NCBI RefSeq assembly: GCF_000698145.1 | Contig: NZ_BAXB01000008.1 | Location: forward strand, 62,001-126,000 | DNA length: 64,000 nucleotides | Origin: Geomicrobium sp. JCM 19039 | Lineage (GTDB): Bacteria > Bacillota > Bacilli > Bacillales > Marinococcaceae | Reading direction: 5' to 3' | In this document: piece by piece, positions 8,073 to 18,115 of the stretch | How the letters are laid out: the number at the start of each line of letters is the position of its first letter | How positions within the stretch are numbered: the stretch's first letter is position 1 | Notes under the pieces: model-generated | What the model was told of the DNA's origin: nothing | Databases searched by the model: none | What the model saw: the letters and a program-made list of their open reading frames with translations, nothing else | Position numbers and translations under genes: made by a program

Positions 8073-10302
8073 ATGAAGAATCTATTGGAATATGTATCAA
8101 ACGTTATGATGAAGTGGAATTGGGTGATCATAGGTTTCTGGATCGCTACATTAATTTTCGGAATTTTTTATTCAAGTGAATTGCAAGATCGACTTACGGG
8201 TGGTGGGTGGTCCGTGCCAGGATCTGATTCAGAAGAAGCCTATCATTATGTGACCCAATCGTTTGAGACGAGAGATGCATCATCGTTAACGATTTCCATT
8301 CACCATGACGATTGGGTGGTAGAAGATGATACGTATCGCCAAGTGTTGGAGCAGACGACTACGGCTTTATTAGAGGAATCGATTGTCGAGCAGGTGTATA
8401 CTTGGAATCATCTTGAAGAAGGCGTTCGGGAGTCGTTTGTTTCGGAGAATGGTCATACAAGTATCGGTTTTGTAGAGTTAAATATTGACGAAGGTTTTGC
8501 TCAAAAGTACGTGCCACATATTCAAGAACGTCTTACTGCAATCATTGATGAAGAAGGATTTGACGTGGCATTAGTTGGTACTCCAGCATTCTGGGGTGAG
8601 ATGAACGAACTTAGTCAAGAAGGGTTAGAGAATGCACATTTGTATGCATTACCAATCATCTTGATGATCTTAATTGTGGTGTTCCGGTCTGCCGTTTCAG
8701 CCATGATACCATTGTTTTTATCTTCGATCTCAATTGTTGGAACGTTAACAGTGCTTACGTTCATATCGTTGAACATGGAGATGTCTGTTTTTGTTCTTGA
8801 TGCAGCTCTTATGCTAGGTATTGGGGTAGGAATTGATTTTACACTCATCTTTTTGAAGAGATTTCAAGAAGAGCTTGAAACATCAGGGGAAAACCTCCAT
8901 AAAGCCATTAATCAAACGATGAGAGATTCGGGAAGCTCAATTGTATATTCAGGATTAACAATCATCGGGACAATGGCGGCTTTATTGTTTGTAGAAATTG
9001 CGGCAGTCCGGTCCATTGCCATTGGAATTATTGTTGTTGTTACATTGCTTCTTCTCGTTGGATTAACGTTATTACCCGCGTTACTGTCGTTGTTAGGTAA
9101 AAGGGTATTTGCCTTAGCTATTTTTCCTTCAAAGCGAACGAAGAGAAAATCATTTTCTATCGTAAGACAAGTAATGAAACGCCCAGCTGTTTATCTCATC
9201 TCCGCGACGATTATTTTGCTTGTGCTGTCGATCCCCGCTTTAGATCTTAAAGTGGCGACGCCTGATGCACAGTTACTTCCTGAAGACTCGCATGTTCGAA
9301 AAGGGATTGTCAACATAGATCATAGCTTTGGTGAAGGGTACACTTCCCCCATTCATGTCGTTATGGAAGTCCCTAAAGAAACGGTGAGAAGCTCAGAAAA
9401 CCTGGAATATATTAAACAGACAGAACAGTGGCTGTCGAACGTTGAGCATGTGGAAAGTGTTCAATCCATATTTTCGTTGTTTAGCGTGGATGACAATGAA
9501 GTGCTCATTCAGACACTGGAAGAGACATCTGAATTGCTCACATCGGATCAGCAGTTGATGCTGGATCGTTATCTTTCAGCAGATCAAACCGTTGTCGTCT
9601 TCGATGTGATATCGAAATATTCAGCTTCTAGTAAAGAAACGAGAGAAATTGTCGATGGTATTCGAGAGGAATTTGTCAGTCAGTCGAGCGAGTGGAATGT
9701 ATATGTAGGGGGAGAAACGGCAGAGGGCATGGATACTAGTGCATCGCTTAATGATCGTTTAGTTCCGGTTTTGTGCTTAACATTAGCCTTCTTGTTTATT
9801 ATCCTAACGATAACGTTTCAAAGTCTTGTCATTCCGATCAAGGCCATTGCTATGAATCTGTTATCACTAGGAGCCACCTACGGAATTTTAGTGATGGTTT
9901 TTCAATGGGGTTGGGTTCAAATTTGTTCGGAATTGAAGATTTTAGTTATATTCAAAATTTTGTTCCGATCTTATTGTTAGGTTTATTGTTTAGTCTGAGT
10001 ACTGATTACGAGGTGTTTTTGTTAAGTCGTGTCCAAGAAGCTTACCACTCAGGAAAGTCAAATCGAGACAGTGTTGAGATAGGCATTATGAAATCGGCGC
10101 CAATAATAAGTGGCGCAGCCGTAATCATGATTGCTGTCTTTGGATCTTTTGCTTTTGCCGGGGTACTGCCTATGCAACAGCTCGGGTTAGGGATGGCGGT
10201 AGCATTCTCATTGATGCAACACTCATTCGATTATTAATCGTTCCAGCGACAATGACTTGGCTAGGCAAATGGAATTGGTGGTTCCCTTTTAAACGACGGT
10301 GA
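8073..10302 (+). pseudogene. MMPL/RND-family exporter (YdfJ-like), two frameshifts
   Basis: It begins at an ATG with AGGGGG upstream (8073) and would make about 743 aa. The order is: first membrane helix, extracytoplasmic domain (GGGWSVPGSDSEEAY...), a helix bundle with LMLGIGVGIDFTLIFLKRF, second extracytoplasmic domain (VATPDAQLLPEDSHVRKG), and a second bundle with LLFSLSTDYEVFLLSR. This duplicated layout is the MMPL lipid/drug exporter pattern. The frame changes near 9907 (GGGGTTGGG region) and again near 10215, each equal to one lost base. The final helix and Lys/Arg tail end at 10302. A sensor kinase follows 28 bp later, so it is probably regulated with that system. Confidence 0.85.
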
Positions 10303-10330
10303 TTATCTCATTGAGAAGAGGAATAAAACA

Positions 10331-11770
10331 GTGTCAATTCGAATGAAATTAATACTCTCTTATCTAATCATTACCATTCTGCCGATAATGCTTTTTGTAG
10401 GCTTCCTGCATTTGGTCTTTCATATTTTCTTTGACCAGCTGGAAGAAGTAAAATCATTTTACAACTTTAACAATAATGAGGCAGTCGAAGAATTCATTTT
10501 TCAAGATATTGTCGTTATTGCTGAAGGATTGCAAGTCATGAAGGAGCTTGATGAACAACAAGTACTTCGTTATATGGATCATGCTCAAGAGCGGCTTGCC
10601 CAACGTCAAATGGGAATTTTTATTAAGAGTAATGACGGTTTTCATGCCTCTACGATCATGAATCACGATCTTCAAAGTCATTTGTTGCATGAGCCGTTAC
10701 AATCAGAGAATCTCTCTAATGGCTACTACGAAGGGGAAGGGCAAGCCTGGGTTTTTCTGGCTTCAGAGGAAGAGCATCTCTCAATTACGTTAGCACTAAA
10801 CATCACCCCAGTACAAAACTTATTCAAATCGATTTTGCCGACAATTATTATGGGTAGCATTGGATTGTTTCTTCTAATTAGCATTAGCTTGACAATCTTT
10901 ATGTCACGACACTTTAGCGTACCTTTAAAAACGCTAGCTCATTCTGCAAAGAACATTGAAAGTGGAAATTATAATCACCCTATAACATTACATCGTCAAG
11001 ATGAAATTGGTCAGCTCGGTACGTCCTTTGAAAAAATGAGACATTCTCTAAAACGATCGATGCATGAGCAAATGAAGTATGAACAAAATCGCAAAGAATT
11101 ATTAAGCAACCTGTCACACGATTTGAAAACGCCTATAACGTCTATAATGGGTCACGCTCAAGGAATGTTAGACGGCGTCATGGTAACGAAAGATCGGCAA
11201 GAAGATTATGCGCGAGTAATCTATAACAAATCTAAACACCTCAATCACCTTATAGATGAGTTGTCTCTCTATTCCCAGCTAGAGTTAGAACAAGTTCCGT
11301 TTCAGTTTGAGAAGGTGTATGTGAATCACTACATCCAAGATATTTTTGAAGGCTTTAAGTTGGAGTATGAAGAGATAACATGGACGTTGTTAAATGAATG
11401 TTCGCATGGAGATGTGCAGATATGGGCGGATCGCATGCAACTTTTTAGAGTGTTTGAAAACCTCCTGAATAACAGTATAAAATATATGGACAAAACGGAT
11501 CAGACAATCCACATTCACATTAAGAAAATTGAGAATGAGGTACAGATTGATATTGAAGATAATGGACGGGGGATGACAGAGAACGAAGTATCAAAAGCAT
11601 TTGATCGGTTGTACCGAGCAGACTCTTCGAGAGATCAGCAGACAGGTGGAAGTGGTATTGGTTTAGCAATTGTTCGGCAAATTGTTAATGCCCATAATGG
11701 AAAGATAACCATGAATAGTAGGAAAGGTGAAGGTACTAGAGTGAAGTTTTGCATTCCATCTGTGAAGTGA
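10331..11770 (+). CDS. Membrane sensor histidine kinase
   Basis: A 479-aa protein starting at GTG. It has an N-terminal helix, an extracytoplasmic sensing region, a second helix at about 165-190 (PTIIMGSIGLFLLISISL), and a HAMP linker (SRHFSVPLKTLAH...). A HisKA box follows with phospho-acceptor His263 (NLSHDLKTP), then an HATPase domain with ENLLNNSIKYM (N box), DNGRGM (G1) and GGSGIGLAIV (G2). It autophosphorylates and passes phosphate to the response regulator encoded 9 bp downstream. Downstream of an MMPL exporter, it may sense a membrane-active compound (inference). Confidence 0.93.
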   Translation: MSIRMKLILSYLIITILPIMLFVGFLHLVFHIFFDQLEEVKSFYNFNNNEAVEEFIFQDIVVIAEGLQVMKELDEQQVLRYMDHAQERLAQRQMGIFIKSNDGFHASTIMNHDLQSHLLHEPLQSENLSNGYYEGEGQAWVFLASEEEHLSITLALNITPVQNLFKSILPTIIMGSIGLFLLISISLTIFMSRHFSVPLKTLAHSAKNIESGNYNHPITLHRQDEIGQLGTSFEKMRHSLKRSMHEQMKYEQNRKELLSNLSHDLKTPITSIMGHAQGMLDGVMVTKDRQEDYARVIYNKSKHLNHLIDELSLYSQLELEQVPFQFEKVYVNHYIQDIFEGFKLEYEEITWTLLNECSHGDVQIWADRMQLFRVFENLLNNSIKYMDKTDQTIHIHIKKIENEVQIDIEDNGRGMTENEVSKAFDRLYRADSSRDQQTGGSGIGLAIVRQIVNAHNGKITMNSRKGEGTRVKFCIPSVK

Positions 11771-11779
11771 GGGGAAGCT

Positions 11780-12474
11780 GTGAAAGAAATACTCGTAATT
11801 GAAGATGACAAAAGCATTGCAAATCTTGAGAGAGACTATTTGGAATTTCATCAATACAAAGTAACTGTGGTACATTCAGGCTCTGAAGGTCTCTCGCTTG
11901 CTCTTTCAAGTACATTCAACCTAATTATTCTAGATGTAATGCTACCAGATATGGATGGTTTTACCATTTGTGAACGGATACGAGAAACAAAAGATACACC
12001 CATTCTCATGGTGACCGCTAAAAAGGAAGATATCGATGTAATTAAAGGACTTGGGCTAGGTGCAGATGATTATCTTCTGAAACCCTTTAACCCCAATCAC
12101 CTTATTGCACGTGTGAACGCACATATTAACCGCTATGAACGACTGACAAATCATCAAGCTGTTCCGTCAGAAATTTATCAATTCGGACGTTTAGTCGTTA
12201 ATTGTCAAGCAAGACGTGTGTATGTAGATGACGTTAGTGTTGAGCTGCGAGCCAAAGAATACGCACTTTTATTACTTTTCATGCATCACCCCGGGCAAGT
12301 ATCTCAAAAGATCATTTGTACGAACGCATATGGGGGTCTGAAGCTTTTGGTGACGTTTCGACAGTAACCGTCCACATTAAGAAGTTAAGAGATAAATTAA
12401 TGGTAAATGATCAACCTTTCACAAAAATTGAAACCATATGGGGGGTTGGGTATCGGTTTAATAATGATAAATAA
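11780..12474 (+). pseudogene. OmpR-family response regulator, frameshifted
   Basis: The receiver domain has acidic residues near 8-10 and phospho-acceptor Asp52 (LDVMLPDMDG), plus the conserved TAK motif and the KPFNP loop. The C-terminal winged helix starts with YQFGRLVVN. In the CAAAAGATC run near 12310 the frame is lost. One restored base gives DHLYERIWGSEAFGDVSTV and the canonical end IETIWGVGYRF, stopping at 12474 (about 231 aa). The break is in an A run, which favours a homopolymer error. It is the partner of the kinase just upstream. Confidence 0.85.
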
Positions 12475-12510
12475 AGGCCATTCCCGTCTTCAATTCGTGG
12501 ATCACTGGGA

Positions 12511-12545
12511 GGAAGTTGCAATTAACGTAACATCTTCCCTTTTTT
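12511..12545 (+). terminator. Terminator after the two-component system
   Basis: An imperfect stem (GGAAGTT / AAC-AT-CTTCC) is followed by TTTTTT, 36 bp after the regulator end. Confidence 0.55.
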
Positions 12546-12576
12546 AACACAGCTTTATGTAAGTTCTTGATCAAAT

Positions 12577-12608
12577 AAAAAAGCGTGCCATCGTAAGCAC
12601 GCTTTTTT
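12577..12608. terminator. Bidirectional terminator
   Basis: A perfect 12-bp stem AAAAAAGCGTGC / GCACGCTTTTTT with an 8-nt loop. It has T-tracts on both strands and lies 3 bp beyond the creatininase stop. Confidence 0.9.
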
Positions 12609-12611
12609 CAC

Positions 12612-13424
12612 TTATAGAGGCAACTCTCGATTTCGAATCGAGACGTCAACCTCGCCATGACAATAGTCGATGAACTCCGATACGCTTGCAACAAGCCGGT
12701 CATGATAGACCTTGCCGTTTTCTTTCGTAGAAACAGTAGGGTCGCCAACGACACCAATCCCTTTCGCCGTTTCCCGGTACGTATGAATGTCACTCGGCAC
12801 AAACACTTTATCCGTCTCCACGAATGGATCGTGATTCAGGTAACGGTGAGATTGATGAATGTTTTTTGATGCCGCTTCTGGGTCGCACAGCTCAGGATGT
12901 AAATAGTACATGTGCGACGTTTCCATTTCAGCAGCATGGCCCACACCGCCTGGCTCCGATTGACGGATTTCTACGGCAATTTCTTTCGCAATATAAAAGG
13001 GGTCAATGACTGAAATGTATGCCCCTGTATGATTTCTCACTTTCGTGGCTGCCGTTTTAATCGGTGGTAAATTTGCCTCACGGTGACCGTTAATAATATG
13101 GATCCGTTTAAAGCCATGATAGATTAGGCTATTGGCGATATCGGTTAACAGCGCAGTAAGTGTTTCCGGGCGCAGTGTAATCGTTCCCGGAAATGCCATA
13201 TGATGCGGTGCCCACCCGACCCAGACAGGTGGGGCAATGAGTGTGCCTGTTTTTTCAGCGACACTCTCTGCAACCGCAATTGAAACGTATGAATCAGTGC
13301 CCATCGGAAGGTGATGTGCATGTTGCTCCACACTCCCGACAGGAATAATGATGTCTTGTCGCTCCGTTAAATAGTTCTCGACGTCTTTCCATTTTTGATC
13401 TTGAAGCCATTTAGATGTGCTCAT
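12612..13424 (-). CDS. Creatininase-family amidohydrolase
   Basis: A 270-aa protein with the creatininase fold signature: IIPVGSVEQHAHHLPMGTD (Glu33, His35, Asp44), the IINGHREAN loop with His114, and GHAAEMETS at 162-170. These supply the usual binuclear metal ligands. Family members hydrolyse cyclic or linear amides (creatinine, formamide derivatives). The start ATG at 13424 follows GAGGAGG; the frame is open further upstream but inside the permease gene. It overlaps the permease gene by 14 bp, so an imported nitrogen compound is a likely substrate (inference). Confidence 0.88.
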   Translation of the reverse strand: MSTSKWLQDQKWKDVENYLTERQDIIIPVGSVEQHAHHLPMGTDSYVSIAVAESVAEKTGTLIAPPVWVGWAPHHMAFPGTITLRPETLTALLTDIANSLIYHGFKRIHIINGHREANLPPIKTAATKVRNHTGAYISVIDPFYIAKEIAVEIRQSEPGGVGHAAEMETSHMYYLHPELCDPEAASKNIHQSHRYLNHDPFVETDKVFVPSDIHTYRETAKGIGVVGDPTVSTKENGKVYHDRLVASVSEFIDYCHGEVDVSIRNRELPL

Positions 13425-14802
13425 GTTTTTCTTCCTCCTCGGAATCATGGAATTGCCATCTCTTTTTTGAATACAAGTAGTACCACAATACAATGAGTAC
13501 AACCCAAGAAATGCCGATTAATAGTGGGATGGTGTCAACATAAAACAAAATGCCGATTGCGCCCACCGTAGCGACAATGGCTAGCACGGGTATGTTCTTA
13601 ATGTTGAGTGGAAAACGGAATTGTCGCTGGAGCTCGGGCTGTCGAATGCGAACAACGATAACGAGCACGTTAATGAGTGCCATCATGAGCCAATTCGCAA
13701 ATACCGCCGCACCTACGGCAATCCCAATCGCTGCTGAAAAGCCGAATACACTTAATAGTGTCGTGAGTAACGCAAGAATTCCTGTAAACAAGATCGCGTT
13801 TGCCGGAAGTTGCGTTTTTTGATTCACGCGCCCAAAAACTTTTGGCACAGCATTCTCTCTTGCAGCAGCGAACAACATCCGCGAAGAGCCAAGAATACAG
13901 CCGATCGTCGATGTGCCGGTAGCCGTTAATGCTGCAATTGTAATGAGAATCGTTCCGCCAATCGGGAGAACATTCTCAATGGCAAACGATAGCGGTGCAC
14001 TAGACGCTGCTAAATCAGCGGGGTCTGCCACCGCCACCGCTCCGTAGCCGGTAATCGTATAAAGAATTACAACCGTTACTAGCGCTGAGATTTGGGCAAG
14101 CGGCAAGTTCCTTCGCGGATTTTTAGCTTCCTCCCCGAGCGTTAACACGGCTTCCACTTGCATCTGGCCAAACGCAATGAGTGCCGCTGCCGCAAAGATA
14201 CCTGACCAGCCATTCGGCATGAATTCAGGATATGTGAAAGGTCCGAACGGCATATGTGCAATGGCAATAATGGCAATGGCAAACAAGGCAACCACTTGTA
14301 CGAGTGAGAAAAACGTATTAATCTTCCCCGCCACTTTCATTCCAATTAGAAGCAAAATCGTAATTAGAATGGAAACAATCGGTGCCACGACGATCGGTGA
14401 TATATTAGGGAAGAGATAAGTAAAATACCCAGCAAAACTTAAGTTAACCGCACCAGCAGCGAAAGCGAAAGATAAAAAGTATAATCCAGCGCACATGAGC
14501 GCGGTGAGTTGCGACAAATCCTTAGAAATCGGACGTAATGCATATTTTGCGTACGCATACGAAGCCCCCTCATACGGCCAAATGGAAGCCAACTCCGCAT
14601 AGCTCATACTCGAAAGAAGCGCAATTCCTCCGGCTACTAGGAACGCGACAAACAGTGCCGGTCCCGCCTCTGCCACTGCCGGACCAATGACTGTGAAGAT
14701 CCCCCCGCCGATCAGCGCCCCAATCCCGATGCTCCATAAATCCACAAATCCTAAACTGCGTGCTAATTTTGGTTGTGACGCACTTGCAGCCAATAACTCC
14801 AC
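13411..14802 (-). CDS. APC-family amino acid/amine permease
   Basis: A 463-aa integral membrane protein with about 12 hydrophobic segments. It starts with the APC-type IGIGALIGGGIFTVIGPA motif of helix 1 and has a charged Glu/Lys/His C-tail. Start choice is open: a GTG at 14802 gives the longest frame, but a TTG at 14793 stands better behind GGGGTGGAG. It is co-transcribed with the overlapping creatininase gene. The transported compound is unknown; coupling to an amidohydrolase suggests a nitrogenous substrate. Confidence 0.9.
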   Translation of the reverse strand: MELLAASASQPKLARSLGFVDLWSIGIGALIGGGIFTVIGPAVAEAGPALFVAFLVAGGIALLSSMSYAELASIWPYEGASYAYAKYALRPISKDLSQLTALMCAGLYFLSFAFAAGAVNLSFAGYFTYLFPNISPIVVAPIVSILITILLLIGMKVAGKINTFFSLVQVVALFAIAIIAIAHMPFGPFTYPEFMPNGWSGIFAAAALIAFGQMQVEAVLTLGEEAKNPRRNLPLAQISALVTVVILYTITGYGAVAVADPADLAASSAPLSFAIENVLPIGGTILITIAALTATGTSTIGCILGSSRMLFAAARENAVPKVFGRVNQKTQLPANAILFTGILALLTTLLSVFGFSAAIGIAVGAAVFANWLMMALINVLVIVVRIRQPELQRQFRFPLNIKNIPVLAIVATVGAIGILFYVDTIPLLIGISWVVLIVLWYYLYSKKRWQFHDSEEEEKHEHI

Positions 14803-14821
14803 CCCACTATTTTTGTTTACT

Positions 14822-14851
14822 AGTATACTGAATTATCAATCAGTAAAGCAA
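14822..14851 (-). promoter_or_regulatory. Likely sigma-A promoter of the permease/creatininase operon
   Basis: Read on the minus strand, TTGCTT (-35) and TATACT (-10) are separated by 18 bp, about 20 bp upstream of the GTG start. Confidence 0.45.
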
Positions 14852-15055
14852 TCGAAAATAGCAAATTTTCATACTTTATGTAGAGTGAATAGTGAGTTAA
14901 TTGAGATTATACCAGAACATATACGCTGAGTTTTTGCTATTTCATGAAATCACTCTTAAATATATAGAAATACTAAAGGATGATAATCTAGCTCGCAAGC
15001 ACAAAAACAAACCCCCGCCCATACAATAATTGAATAAAATGAGTGAGGTGGTAAT

Positions 15056-15466
15056 ATGTACAATCAACAACGAATCATACCGATTCCATTTCCGCTCCCA
15101 GGACTGCCCGGAGGGGGAGGTCCACCAGGTGGAGGATGGCAACCAGGCCCGCCTCCCGGTGGAGGAGGCCCACCAGGAGGATGGCAACCAGGTCCACCAC
15201 CCGGTGGTGGTGGGCAGCCTCCGAGTGAACCACCGCCTTCTTTTGTTCCCACACAAGCACAAGCCACGCCATTTGCGATTGATTCTGGTGCCATCTCGTT
15301 TTGCCAGTTTCGCTTCACCTATTTATGGCTGCGGAACGGTCAAAACTTCTGGTACTATCCAATTTTTATCGGCAGACGGTCGGTTGCTGGGTTCAGATGG
15401 ACGGGGCGTTCGTGGGTGTTCTTCGGAGTAGATACGAATCAAATCACATCGTTCACGTGTCAATAA
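15056..15466 (+). CDS. Pro/Gly-rich repeat protein with conserved C-terminal domain
   Basis: A 136-aa protein after a GAGGTGG ribosome site. Residues about 15-60 are a low-complexity region with two near-identical units of the type GGGWQPGPPPGGGGPPGG. The C-terminal 65 residues are aromatic and basic (FRFTYLWLRNGQNFWYYP, GRRSVAGFRWTGRSWVFFG) and end with Cys. I recall similar Pro/Gly-tail plus WVFFGVD-type proteins in spore-forming bacilli, possibly surface or spore-coat associated; this is recollection, not proof. The gene stands alone and ends with its own terminator. Confidence 0.65.
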   Translation: MYNQQRIIPIPFPLPGLPGGGGPPGGGWQPGPPPGGGGPPGGWQPGPPPGGGGQPPSEPPPSFVPTQAQATPFAIDSGAISFCQFRFTYLWLRNGQNFWYYPIFIGRRSVAGFRWTGRSWVFFGVDTNQITSFTCQ

Positions 15467-15470
15467 TTAA

Positions 15471-15502
15471 GGCTCAAGGTGTAAAAGACCTTGAGCCCAT
15501 TT
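15471..15502 (+). terminator. Rho-independent terminator
   Basis: A perfect 10-bp stem GGCTCAAGGT / ACCTTGAGCC and a TTTTC-type tail, 4 bp after the stop codon. Confidence 0.85.
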
Positions 15503-15618
15503 TCATAGCTTGGAACAGAACTTTTGCTTCCATAAAAGACGATTAAGTATTATATTATAATCGGTACTGTTCATTAAACAGTACCCATTTGAAATAAACT
15601 GAGGGAGTCATTCATGAG

Positions 15619-17022
15619 ATGAAAATACGATATGCATTTTTCGTTATTTTACTTTTTACTTTTATTCAACCTCTAGAGGGCAAGGCATTTAAATTGCAAG
15701 ATCATCCTGAAGTGATGACTCACTATATGGAGAGGTCAATGGAAGAGTACAAAATTCCCGGCGCTTCTTTGGCCATCATTCAAGACGGGGAGTTCGTTTA
15801 TCATCATCAATATGGGGAAGGTACTAACGGGGAAGCAATACATGCGGAAACGCCTTTTGTCATCGGTTCACTAAGCAAATCCTTAACTGCATTGGCTGTG
15901 ATGATGCTAGTGGAAAATGAAGAGATTGATTTGGATGAATCTATTAATACGTACATCCCGACATTTCAGTATGAGACCAAAAGTGGGCAATTAATAAAAG
16001 TTAAACATCTTCTGGACCATACCAGTGGTATCTCTTCCTATGATAGTTATACGGTGACCGATCAACAACGGTCTGAACAAGGAGCAATTCGTGAGGCAGT
16101 TGTAGATTTAAGCGGCGTAACATTAGACCAAGAACCTGGAGAACACTATGACTATCATTCTGCGAACTATTTGCTCCTTGGTTTCATCATTGAGGAAGTT
16201 TCTGGTGAATCATTCTCCGATTTTATGACGCAACATTTATTTCAACCGTTACGGATGGAAAATACTTCAGCTGCTTATGAGTCGGCCGTGGAAGACGGGT
16301 ACATGCCCGGGTTTCAATCATGGGGAGGTTTCCCCGTAGCAAGCGATGGTTTTTATGATCATGCGGGGGCGCCATATGGATATATCACATCAACTGCAGA
16401 AGATTTGGCTTCATTTTTGTACTTTCTTTTAGAAGGCGGCGACCTGCTCACAGATGAAAACCTTCAGCGGATGATAACTCCTCCGGAGGCAGGCAAAACA
16501 TATCACTTTGGCTGGCACTTCTCTGAACAAGACCAGGTACCATATCATGGCGGTGCTGTGCCGGATTTTAGATCTCAAATGTACTTCGTGCCGGACAAAG
16601 GAGATGCAGCTGTGCTTCTTACAAACAAATATCACTCTCTAGAAGACAGTCAAATCACACAGTTCATGGACGGAGTATCGTTAATTATGGAAGGAAACGA
16701 GCCGGGAGAAATTGTACCACAAGGCAACCTCCTTTTTTGGAGCATCGTCGGTGGAGTATTGTTATTTGCGGGCATGAGTATCACTCATTTTATTCTAATT
16801 AAGAAGAGGTTTGTTGGAAGAAAAACAACGATAATCATTTCTATCATTTGTCTCTTAGTTAGCATAACAAGTATTCCGGTCATCATACAATTCGTCGGTT
16901 TGCCATGGAGGACGTTTGCTCTTTTTGCGCCGGATGTAGCTGTGTTTGTCTATGTTCTAATTACGATCTTTGTTCTCCATGCGTTCAAATCGTTGGTGTA
17001 TTTAAGGAAGCATATCTGTTAG
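15619..17022 (+). CDS. Beta-lactamase-like serine hydrolase (S12/FmtA-like) with membrane tail
   Basis: A 467-aa protein with an N-terminal signal sequence (residues 5-20 hydrophobic). The S12 serine peptidase/beta-lactamase domain carries the Ser84-x-x-Lys87 active site (GSLSKS), a Tyr179 region (YDYHSANYLLLG) and an HGGAVP motif serving as the third element. After about residue 370 come three hydrophobic helices that anchor the enzyme. Such proteins act on cell-wall peptides or D-Ala/D-amino-acid esters outside the cell. Start at 15619 (ATG), with GAGGGAG about 14 bp upstream. No operon partner is seen. Confidence 0.85.
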   Translation: MKIRYAFFVILLFTFIQPLEGKAFKLQDHPEVMTHYMERSMEEYKIPGASLAIIQDGEFVYHHQYGEGTNGEAIHAETPFVIGSLSKSLTALAVMMLVENEEIDLDESINTYIPTFQYETKSGQLIKVKHLLDHTSGISSYDSYTVTDQQRSEQGAIREAVVDLSGVTLDQEPGEHYDYHSANYLLLGFIIEEVSGESFSDFMTQHLFQPLRMENTSAAYESAVEDGYMPGFQSWGGFPVASDGFYDHAGAPYGYITSTAEDLASFLYFLLEGGDLLTDENLQRMITPPEAGKTYHFGWHFSEQDQVPYHGGAVPDFRSQMYFVPDKGDAAVLLTNKYHSLEDSQITQFMDGVSLIMEGNEPGEIVPQGNLLFWSIVGGVLLFAGMSITHFILIKKRFVGRKTTIIISIICLLVSITSIPVIIQFVGLPWRTFALFAPDVAVFVYVLITIFVLHAFKSLVYLRKHIC

Positions 17023-17104
17023 GAAGAGCATTTCGTGGGCATAAAACACATAGAGCTATGGAAAAGCGAAAGTTAGGAAAAATTTATGAAATGAGTGAAC
17101 TGCA

Positions 17105-17480
17105 TAACTTGAATTGAGTACACCATAAGCGAACATTTAGAACCATTGTGGTTTATTGAGTTACACTACAGGAGGATGTTTGAACTCCAGAGCAAAAGTG
17201 CAACATTGGGGGCAAAAGTACACCTACCATGTTTTCTTTATACTGCAGTGGATAAGGACGACATCAGTTTTCCCTGCTCGCTCTATCGTTCGAGGCAGTT
17301 TATCTAGGCGCCCACCAGATGTCTCTACTTGATCGGGTATCAAGCGGCATCAAATTGAAAGGCTAGTTACCTCTCGGCACCTTCGGTGCCGAAACGAAAC
17401 TGAACCGCTCTCGGCATGACTCATGCCGACATGTCGTAGGTACTTGAACTAGGGAAGGGTTAAGAAGAAACGAAGGGAAC
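17105..17480. repeat. Degenerate relative of the inverted-repeat element family
   Basis: Within 17023-17641 no gene is supported. Bases 17164-17210 (CACTACAGGAGG..., CTCCAGAGC..., CAACATTGGG) match a module also present at 37278-37333 (opposite strand) and 48532-48588. Bases 17373-17437 (CGAAACTGAACCG..., CGGCATGACTCATGCCG) match 53870-53912. The ends are only weakly like TATAAGTTGAACT (17103, ATAACTTGAATT), so the borders are approximate. The rest, 17480-17641, shows nothing recognisable. Confidence 0.5.
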
Positions 17481-17641
17481 GTAGTAAATACGATGTATGT
17501 GGACGCGGCATTAACACTGTGTGATTTGATAGAAGAGTGCGCGTGTTTGAAAGCGAAGTGCACCCATTCGACATGATAGCGAACAGAATCTACACCCACG
17601 TGCACATCCTCAACATTCTCACACCAGCTTAGTAAGCACTC

Positions 17642-18103
17642 CTATGCTTGAACTGTTCGGTATCCCCCTTCGTAAAAGGCGAGCGGGTTACCATCTTCGA
17701 TACGCAGGTTCGTGACGTTCCCAATGAACAGCGTGTGGTCGCCTTCAACATAGGTGTTGTGCACGGTACATACTAAGGAGACGAGGCTTTGCTGGATGAC
17801 GGGTTCGCCTTCAAAGCGATCAAACGTAAATGGCTCCTCTGATGGGATCTGCCTGGCAAAGCGCATGCTCATCTGCTTTTGTTCTTGTCGCAACACGTTG
17901 ACGGTGAACTTCTGTGACGCTTCAATGATTGGTAGCATTCGGGCCCGCTCGTCAACAGAGATTAGAATGAGTTTAGGGTCGAGCGACACACTCATGAAGG
18001 CATTGGCGGTCATGCCGTGGGGCTTGCCGTCTTGCTCGGCGACAATGACGGTGACTCCGGTTGCGAATTTGCTCATGGCCGTTCTGAACAGCTGATCATC
18101 CAC
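17642..18103 (-). CDS. hpaC: 4-hydroxyphenylacetate 3-monooxygenase, reductase component
   Basis: A 153-aa short-chain flavin reductase. The FATGVTVIVAEQDGKPHGMTANAFMSVSLDP stretch, which binds the flavin, and a GDHTLFIGNV segment are typical of the HpaC/FMN-reductase-like family. It supplies reduced FAD to HpaB. It is the last gene of the hpaE-B-D-C operon, 12 bp after hpaD. The assignment rests on family pattern plus linkage to hpaB. Confidence 0.88.
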   Translation of the reverse strand: MDDQLFRTAMSKFATGVTVIVAEQDGKPHGMTANAFMSVSLDPKLILISVDERARMLPIIEASQKFTVNVLRQEQKQMSMRFARQIPSEEPFTFDRFEGEPVIQQSLVSLVCTVHNTYVEGDHTLFIGNVTNLRIEDGNPLAFYEGGYRTVQA

Positions 18104-18115
18104 GGCAATCTCCTC

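Noticed and set aside
9907..10215. Programmed frameshifting in the MMPL gene
   Set aside because: No slippery heptamer with downstream structure is evident, and equal single-base losses occur in many unrelated genes of the window.
15105..15210. Short tandem repeats as a CRISPR-like or satellite array
   Set aside because: The repeats are in-frame Pro/Gly codons of the protein at 15056.
15064..15318. Gly/Pro-rich frame on the minus strand opposite the Pro/Gly-rich protein
   Set aside because: It is a mirror effect of GGN/CCN repeats; the plus-strand gene has the ribosome site and terminator.
17363..17605. An 80-codon minus-strand frame next to hpaC
   Set aside because: It runs through repeat-family modules, has no ribosome site and no recognisable protein pattern.
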